Origin: Buxus sempervirens
Taxonomy: Eukaryota; Streptophyta; Magnoliopsida; Buxales; Buxaceae
Direction of reading: 5' to 3'
Assembly: GCA_947561395.2 (NCBI GenBank)
Contig: OX387186.1
Coordinates: forward strand, 47,511,220-47,575,219
DNA length: 64,000 bases
Below are positions 56,759 to 64,000 of the stretch, in pieces. Numbering within the stretch: position 1 is the first letter of the stretch; each line of letters opens with the position of its first letter. The position numbers and the translations under genes were made by a program. The notes beneath the pieces are model-generated. The model saw only the letters and a program-made list of their open reading frames with translations. It had not been told where the DNA came from and did no database searches.

Positions 56759-58960
56759 TCACGTCGGCAGTTTCTTTTCTCCTGCCATGTTATACTGATC
56801 AACCACCGTGGAAACCACCCCATTAACAGGCTTGTCACTCTGCACAACCACCACATTCTTTGACACACCGGTCACGGCATGAGCCACGAACCTCGGATTT
56901 CCACCTCGAACGTAAAATGAGTACTGCAAGTGATTAATACGGTCGGGAAACACCAACAACCGTGAAAAATCAGCAACCCATTTCGTCCCATTAGCAGCCA
57001 CATTCAGCCTCCCAACTGTTGATTTCAAACTCATTCCTTTTACATTGTTCCGATCAATCACAACTTGATCTATGTTACTGAACCGTCCTTCCAATTTGAT
57101 AATCGGATTCATATGCATTGGATCTCCATTGAACATATTATCAAGAATATTCAACCCGGAGATCTGTCCCTTAACCGATCTTAACACAATGTTAGCATCT
57201 CCCAAGAAGAATGCATTAGTGACATGAACTTGAACTGGGTCTTCCATCACTATTGCAGTGTAATCCATGTAAGAGTTATCTATCCTAGTCTGTGATAATC
57301 CGGCCAGCTTTACATGTATACCGATGCCACCAAAAGATGTAGCCTTGTTATAACAATGTACTCCGGTTAGTATGTTAGCCTGACCACGCAGAATGATTCC
57401 GGTGGCCGCCGAGAAGATGACGACATCGGTGACGGCATTGTCGTTGCTCCAGAGTTCTATTCCGGTACCCGAAAACCATTTCTCATTCTTGTCACCTCCA
57501 ATTGTCAAGTGTTGGCCGAGGAAGCAACTTGAGATGAAGGTCTCATGGCTGATATGGCCTTGAACCAGGATTCCTTCAGTGCTGAAGTGGATGAAGAAGC
57601 AATTGTTGATGCGTATTCTCGCGGAATCGATGACTAAAATCCCACCTCCTCGGTAGCTTGAATCGAAGAGAATGTCCCGGAAGGTGATGTCTTCATAGTA
57701 AATTCTGTCGTTCTGGCCCTTCTGGGAGTTGTTAGACCATAGTTCGATGAGATGCCGGTCGCCGGGAAATTTCTTCGATGCTCGCAAAGTACCTCCTTGC
57801 ATCTGGGTAACCAAAACTCGTCTATGTTTAATGTGATTACATGTGTGCTTTGAGAAGAGAGAGAAATTAGGGGTGTGACTACATATGTGCAATAGGGAAT
57901 GAAATCTCCTATGGCCTTTCCCGGGAATGTCCCTAATGCAACCATGAGATGCTGCAATGTGGGGTATCTCATGGCCAAAATGTGGAGTATCTCATGGCCA
58001 ATGTTTTATCATGGTAGCATCTCACGGTCACGTTTGAGGGAAAGGCCACAGACGATGTCTTCTAATAGAGAGAGAGAATTTGAATTTCTTCTTTGAAATT
58101 TATGTTAAGAAAGAAGCGGGAAATACTGTAAGTTAGGATGGGCAGTTGGGAGTTTAAAGGCTGAGGTAAAAGCAATTAAGTAGGAAGGAAAATTTATATT
58201 TATTTGTGGTCAAAGAGCAGTTGTGTTTATTGAATTCCCATGAATAGAACCTTGGGAAACCCAGAGTAACAGTGCCACGTGGCACCGACCCACAAGTCAA
58301 ACTCTAAATGGGGCATAAAAGCCTAAGAAAGAGTCTAATGCTAACATGCGCCAGTAGCCATTACTGATACCTTCATGGTGCAGATAAAAGTAGAAGAAGA
58401 AGAAGGAAGAGAGAGAGGTGTTACCACAACATTGCCTCCACCAGTAGCAGGGAAACGAATCGGTTGGGTGATCTTATAATTGCCACCTTGAAAGTCGATG
58501 AGGACACCACCCAAATCATGGACCCCAGGAAGCAACACCGAACCATTCTGCACTTGAAAGGCATCATTCAAAGCTTCTAAAATGGCGTCACTGCTGTCTT
58601 GCACCCCAGTTGGGTCTGCACCATACCCAATTGGATAGAAAACTCTCCCATTCTATCAAACCATCAAAGACAAAACGAACATTTCATTCATCAAGCACCC
58701 ACCACAAAACACACACAAACACAAAACGATAAACTCTAATAACTCACCTGCTTCACATGAATGTCTGCGACCAGCGGCATCCCTGCCCATCGAGCGGACA
58801 TCTTCTCCTTCTCGTGTACCTTTGCTTTGAATTCCGATAGCTTCCAACGATGTGGGACGGCACAAGAAGCTTCTTGCACCAACATCAATAAGAGGAGACA
58901 CGATGCTGTGCATGGTTTCTCTGTTAATATTCCCTTCTTGCTGAAAAAATACAAAGCCAT
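56759..58960 (-). CDS. QRT3: QRT3-like polygalacturonase-family secreted protein
   Basis: Three exons on the minus strand, 58960-58748, 58652-58425 and 57802-56759, join in phase to 494 codons plus stop, close to the length of Arabidopsis QRT3. An N-terminal hydrophobic stretch (CTASCLLLLMLVQEASC) fits a signal peptide, so the product acts in the cell wall. Exon 2 carries the pectate-lyase-3-type start (VFYPIGYGADPTGVQDSSDA, ILEALNDAF). Exon 3 has the beta-helix with repeated turns: GGILVIDSARIRINNCFFIH, GTGIELWSNDNAVTDVVI, GGIGIHVKLAGLSQTRIDNS. QRT3 degrades pectin of the pollen mother cell wall so that tetrads separate. Other family members have broader roles, so the biological role is inferred. 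The GH28 motifs NTDG and GHG were not seen. Introns are 95 and 622 bases. Confidence 0.92.
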
Positions 58961-59010
58961 TAGAGGACCTTAGAAGATTTGCCGAAAGGGGTACGATCTT
59001 TGAACGGGAA

Positions 59011-59016
59011 TATATA
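59011..59016 (-). promoter_or_regulatory. Putative TATA box of QRT3-like gene
   Basis: TATATA about 50 bases before the start codon on the minus strand. Spacing fits a short 5' UTR. It is the only TATA-like element close to the ATG. Confidence 0.5.
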
Positions 59017-59326
59017 CAAACGAGGGAAAAGGGGGAAGTTTTTAATTAGAAACGGGAGGCAAATATTTGGTTGTAACTGTTAATTTTGCCTAATTTGGGT
59101 TTTTAGTCCCTTGACTCCCTTCTGAGTGGTTGAGAGTCTTTAATAAGTTGGAGATCTGAGAATGGTGTTTGTCGCCTGGAACAGGGCCTCCAGCATAAAT
59201 ACTAACGGGGCCAAGACTCTAGGAAGACGCGCAAACTAAGCATCTATCTTCGTGGAAATCGTCTCCAGCAAATTAATAAATATCTTCCGGCTTTGAAACA
59301 GGTTTTGATTGTCTCGTTCAACTTTA

Positions 59327-59460
<134 letters not shown>

Positions 59461-59532
59461 CATCGTTTAAAATATCATACTAATAACAATATATAGTAGC
59501 CATGAACATCACAAGGAATGGACACCAAAGGG

Positions 59533-61886
59533 TCGATAAAAATAAGAGTCGCCACCATCCATTTTAAGGAGTGAATGGACACCAAAGGGTTCATAGATGT
59601 CAAATAGAGCCAAAGTAGCTCTAATACAAGGAAAATCCAGAGATTGGGTACGGGGAATTATTTATGAGCGGGGGAAGGTGTTAGGCACCCCCACTCATCC
59701 GTCTAAGACGGTTACCATATGCTTGCTCATACTAAGAATTGTTTTTCTAACAAAATGGGCAAAAGGGTGCTCACAACAAGCACCATGTATGTGATCATTC
59801 CACATGAGAAGTCTAATGAGTTTAGACTCTCTTTGTGGATTCATCACTTCTAAAACTTCATGAGTGAAGTGAAATCAAGGTAAAATTGAAGAAAATCCAG
59901 CTAAGGCAAATCTGGAGAAATTAGGTCAAAAAAGCTTGAAAGCTTTGATAAACCATAACTCACCCACTTCAAATCCAAATCAAATGAAACCAAGGCCATT
60001 TGAAAGCTGGTATATAGTAGAGTATATAGTAAAAAATTCAGCTCAATCCGATTCAAAACAAAAGAGAAATCCACATATGAAATCTGCTGTTATAACTCAG
60101 AAAAAGTGTTAAGTAGGCATTTTCAAAGCTCTATTCGTGGAGTTTGGCTCAATAAAAATCCATGAAAATTGGTATGGAGGAAGTATGTGGTGCCATCTTT
60201 TCAAAGAAAAAGACCTCACACCAATCTCTATCCGAATGTGACTTGTGTGCTCTCTTGAACAAGCCTAGAAGACCACAGATGAGCTTTGGACTATGCCAGC
60301 GAGCACCTCTGAGTCAACTGAGCACCCAAGACACAAAACAGATTGAAATCTGCTGAAACTAGTTGGAAATGAAAATAGACTTCTCAAAGAAAACTCAGAA
60401 ACTGGAATCATAGGAAACGGATTAAAACTGAGCAAATAGTGCACCATCAAAGCGGCAAGTTCAGCAATCTGGGCTGAACTGTCTTACAAACTTTGAAGAG
60501 ATGGTGTCAAAAATTTGCTACATGGAAGTGGACGAAAATTTCCAAATATTAAGTAGACACATCCATCTATCACATGTCTTTGGAATCACTCAAAAATTCA
60601 TCCGGAGGATGAAGTTATAAGTCTTCCAAGACAGGCCATAGATCTGTCCTGTTTTGAGGTTTTTTGAAGAGGAAACATGGAAACCAGTGCATGTGTGCAT
60701 GTGGATTCGACCAAAACCTCAAAAATCCTCTCATGAAGTTCTAAAATTCATTTTTGAAGCCAATGGATTCAGATTTCCCGTAGTGAATATGGAAATCCAA
60801 GACCTAGCTCCTTTGATAAAAAATGGTGGAAAGTGTGTGAGCAAGTGAAAATTCACTCCCTAGGAGAAGGATGGAATCCTTTGCTACTGAGAGCAAGGAT
60901 CCACATATTTCTCCAAGAGCAAGTGCAAAACATCAGAAAATAAACATCCATAGGTCCAAAATAACCACATAGCATGCTCTTCATCATTTGAGGGTTCTAA
61001 ACCTAGAGGATCCATTCCACCTTCCTTTTCCCCAGGCTCTCTCTTCACGTTTTACGGCTAGAGAGGATTCCCAGGTACTTTAGAAGGGGTTTGGGGTTAC
61101 AAAAATGCACAAAGGTCTTACACTACAGAAAGGTAGAAGATGAGAGGTTGCTGGAATGTAAAGAGGAAACCAGAAATCTAAATAGAGCTTTACCTTAGGT
61201 AGCTTAAGCTTTGAATAGACAATCCAGCAGAGTTTCTCCTCTTCTTGCAGAGCTTCTATGCTTCAAATTGTCAGCCATTTGCAAGAGGAGGACCCCTCTA
61301 TTTATAGGCCAAATCAAGGGTAGAAGAGTCCCAAGGGTAGGCCAAAAAGGCCTTCTAGATTATTCCAATTCTCCTCCAAGGCTTGAATTGGAGTAATTCA
61401 GCAAGTTTCGGAGGGTGAAATAGGGAGTTCAAGTCCCTAAGAGAGAGGTAATATGCGTAAATAAGGCTCAGAGATCGAGCCATTTCGCAAATCCCCGAAA
61501 CAGCCAAAACCGTATACTCAGTGCGGTTTCTACACAACCGCCACTCAAAGTGCGGTTCATGTACAAATTTGACCAAACCGCATATACAGGGCGGTTCAAT
61601 TCAGTTATGCTTTAATTGATTGCTGTCCACGCGGCTTAACGGCCGAAGCTTCGCGAAGCCACGTGGCCGCCAGCGCAACAAGCATTGATGTGAACCGTGC
61701 TGTGTGTGCGGTTGCAACCGCACATACAGAGCGGTTGAGACCAAGATTATAAAAACCGCATACTCAGTAAGGTTGGCACCAATTTTGATTGTTTTTGAAT
61801 GCTTGACATATGTTAATGCCCAAATATGACATTTAAAGCCCATTTGAAGGCTCTCTCTTATGGAAGTGTAATTTGGGGTGTCTACA
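59533..61886 (-). mobile_element. LTR E (A-related), minus strand, 3' end truncated
   Basis: On the minus strand it starts TGTAGACACCCC at 61886 and follows the LTR A plan: palindrome cluster (61510-61780), TATAAATA box at 61299-61306, a GAGAGTTTCTC-type leader, a CGTAAAACGTG block near 61045, a GGGGTGCCTAACACCTTCCCC block near 59670 and GGTGGCGACTC near 59550. Similarity to LTR A ends before the usual terminal CTCACA, so the 3' end is lost. GAATGGACACCAAAGGGT occurs twice (59515 and 59572). Confidence 0.75.
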
Positions 61887-62705
61887 GGTCCCCACTTTTT
61901 TATAAAATTTGGATTTTCCACATATTTGCCCCTACAGCACTGTTTTCTTGATTTTTGTGATTTCAGGCTAAGATCCTGGATTTATCATGATCAATATGAT
62001 AGATCTGGATCCAGAAGCCTGAAAGTAACTTCTAGGGTTTCATGATGTGGTTTTTGAGTCGTTTTTCATTATTAAGAGAAGACCCTACGGTCTAAATTCT
62101 CCCATTTTGATCTTCTTCATCAATGTGGGTATTTTTTGTTTTGATTTTCAGATTTAATGTGAAATTTGGGCTCTACCTATGTCCTGGACTATTCAAGTTC
62201 AATTTTGAAATATTTTATAAAAATCATATTTTTCCAGATTTCTAGAATTTAACTTGAAGCCAGATTTTTGGATTTTTCACTTTAAATTGATTTTATCTCA
62301 ATTTTGTTTTGATCATGAAACCCTAGGAATGGTGTGATCATATTTGAGAGTTCTGGATCAATCAGACTATTCGTATGAAAAAGCCATATATTTTTGTCTT
62401 TTTGTAATTTTTTCTGATTTTTATAGCAAGCTTTTTCCTTTATTTTAACATGAACAATACCTGGCAACCACCTTGTGTGGATGAATAGGGGTGCCTAACA
62501 CCTTCCCCTGTTCATAACTTAATCCCCTTACCCATCTCTGATTGTTTTTAGGAGGGTTATTTTTACCCTAAAATTGCCTTTTGTGCTTATTTGATATTTT
62601 GGTGTCCATTCACACCTAAATTGAATGGTGGCGACTCTTTGTTTTATTCAAACCCGTGTGATGATTGAGGAAGTCATTGGATTTGATTTTTTCCCATGTC
62701 TCACA
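61887..62705 (+). mobile_element. 3' fragment of LTR A, plus strand
   Basis: Matches LTR A from the TCCCCAC block (about 22530) to the terminal CATGTCTCACA at 62705, with the shared blocks GGTTTCATGATGTG, GGGGTGCCTAACACCTTCCCC and GAATGGTGGCGACTC. It abuts the start of the oppositely oriented LTR E at 61886/61887. Confidence 0.8.
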
Positions 62706-63149
62706 GTAAGGCCATTACCGCCCTAAAAAATCGTACAGGTGGAATCACGTGAAATTTTTACCGGCGGTCTTAAAAACCGCCGGTAATAACCCGATAACAC
62801 GTTATTTACCGGCGGTAAAGAACTTCTTCATTTTTTTTTTAAAAACTCAACTACTATTAAAGTTGGAGAGAGAAATCAACTTTTAGGGGCGGGAATCTAC
62901 CACTGCTAAAAGCAAAAGCGGGAATTTTCCCGCGTTCCAAATCAAACGAAATTTTTTTAGACTTTTAGGGGCGGGAACTACCGCCGGTAAAAGCATACGC
63001 GGGAATTTTCCCGCTTTCGAAATGAAATGAATTTTTGTTTGACTTTTAGGGGCGGTAAGCTACCGCAGATAAAAGTTAAAGCGCCAATTTTCAAATGTTA
63101 TTCAACTTTTAGTGGCGGTAAGCCTGTTACCGCCCCTAAAAGTCTCTTC

Positions 63150-63157
63150 TATATATA
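63150..63157 (+). promoter_or_regulatory. TATA-like box in CACTA-like element
   Basis: TATATATA followed by CGAACCG and then a pyrimidine-rich leader. It could be the promoter of the element's former transposase gene. No coding sequence follows in the window. Confidence 0.35.
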
Positions 63158-63395
63158 CGAACCGAACCTCTTTTTCTTCAACTTGTCTCCTTCTTCTTGT
63201 TTTTTTTCTTGCAATCCAACTACAGGTATGCATTTCTTTTTACACATCATTTATATTTTCTTTTTATTTTTTGCAAATTTACTCTCTCACTAACATGTTG
63301 CTCTTTCTCTCTCTACAGATTTCTTCCAAGGTCTCACTCTCTCTCTTCTCTTTCTCCCTCCCTCTCTCTCTCACACTCTCTCTCTATGCCTATAT

Positions 63396-63448
<53 letters not shown>
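63396..63448. repeat. (CT)n microsatellite
   Basis: About 25 CT units within a wider pyrimidine-rich stretch (63300-63450). Open frames across it are low complexity and not called. Confidence 0.95.
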
Positions 63449-63449
<1 letters not shown>

Positions 63450-64000
63450 TGTCGAACAACGGCAACAAAATTTTTTTATTTTTTTAATATAGTTTTTAGC
63501 GACGGTAATGCCCCGCCTGTAAAGGGTGTTAATTTATTTTTTATTTACTTTTTAGCGGCAGTAATTAGCGCCGGTAAAAGTCGTTAATTTATTTTTTTTA
63601 TTTTTTACATGTTATTTTTAGTGGCGGGAATTTACCGCCGCTAAAAGCCGAAATTACCGCCAGTAAAAGTCGTTAATTTATTTTTTATTTTTTAAATTGT
63701 TATTTTTACCGGCGGTAATTACCGCCGCTAAAAGTCATTATGTGGCTTTTTTATTTTTTTAATATTTTTTTTACCGGCGGTGTTGTTCCGACGGTAATGA
63801 CCTAGAAATAGCGGCGGTAAGAAAATTACCGCCGCTAAAACCTTTACCGTCAGTATTGTTTGGGGCGAGAGTCCTTACCGCCGGTAATACTATTACCGGC
63901 GGTATTTGTATATTTACCGGCGGTACCCTACCGCCGGTAAAAACTTGCTTTTTTGTATTGTTTGGTTAAAATAAGATAGAATATACTAGCAAAAAATAAA

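Larger units (their letters stand above)
62706..63960. mobile_element. CACTA-like element region with TTACCGGCGGT motifs
   Basis: Many copies of TTACCGGCGGT, ACCGCCGGTAA and relatives (GGCGGTAA, TTTAGCGGCGG) in both orientations, clustered at 62759-63135 and 63490-63945. Dense short subterminal repeats in both orientations are typical of CACTA (En/Spm) ends. The right end, read inverted, is CAATACAAAAAAGC, close to the CACTACAA terminus common in plants. The left end was not found and may be truncated at the LTR fragment. A TATATATA box at 63150-63157 lies between the clusters. No transposase is seen. Confidence 0.6.

Noticed and set aside
63112..63492. Open frames rich in Ser and Leu (+)
   Set aside because: Produced by (CT)n and the pyrimidine-rich leader of the CACTA-like element.

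Overview
The window is nuclear DNA of a flowering plant, probably a dicot. Three spliced, plant-type genes sit in a thick layer of nested transposable elements. The spliced genes have GT-AG introns, and one of them carries a plastid transit peptide. The LTR retrotransposons are of plant Tat/Ogre type, using a PBS that matches a tRNA ending in GGAGTCGCCA. There are also hAT, Harbinger-like and CACTA-like DNA elements. I cannot name the species. No tRNA, rRNA or prokaryotic feature was seen.

Layout. 1-6009: pieces of a Tat/Ogre-type element, with two plus-strand LTR fragments, a broken ORF1 relic on the minus strand, a PBS and a complete minus-strand LTR. 6527-6987: hAT-like MITE. 7328-14811: three nested LTRs. 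A 5' LTR fragment (A) is interrupted by LTR C, which is interrupted six bases in by solo LTR B (TSD GTAAC). 16105-19888: inverted solo LTR of family C (TSD AGAAT). 21041-34234: complete 13.2-kb LTR element (TSD GGGAT) with about 2.3-kb LTRs, PBS, PPT and a gag, but no visible pol. Its leader carries about 30 tandem hairpins whose two arms change together while the loop stays similar.

Genes. 35849-41520 (+) encodes indole-3-glycerol phosphate synthase (ten exons, 402 codons, tryptophan pathway, plastid). 42060-46193 (-), convergent with it, encodes a borealin-related chromosomal passenger complex subunit (six coding exons, 240 codons). 56759-58960 (-) encodes a QRT3-like polygalacturonase-family secreted protein (three exons, 494 codons). 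They have no evident common pathway.

Between and beyond the genes: a hAT transposase relic (about 50.7-50.9 kb), a Harbinger-like element carrying two exons of an unidentified membrane protein gene (51604-52696), a Copia pol relic (52.7-53.4 kb), and a hAT-like element carrying a broken copy of the 5' end of a plastid pyruvate dehydrogenase E2 gene (53586-55142). The right end holds an inverted LTR pair and a CACTA-like region built from TTACCGGCGGT motifs.

The most unusual signal is the hairpin array at 25003-26498, directly 5' of gag in a gag-only element. A related theme is seen in the LTR U3 regions, where clusters of short palindromes differ in sequence between families but stay palindromic.
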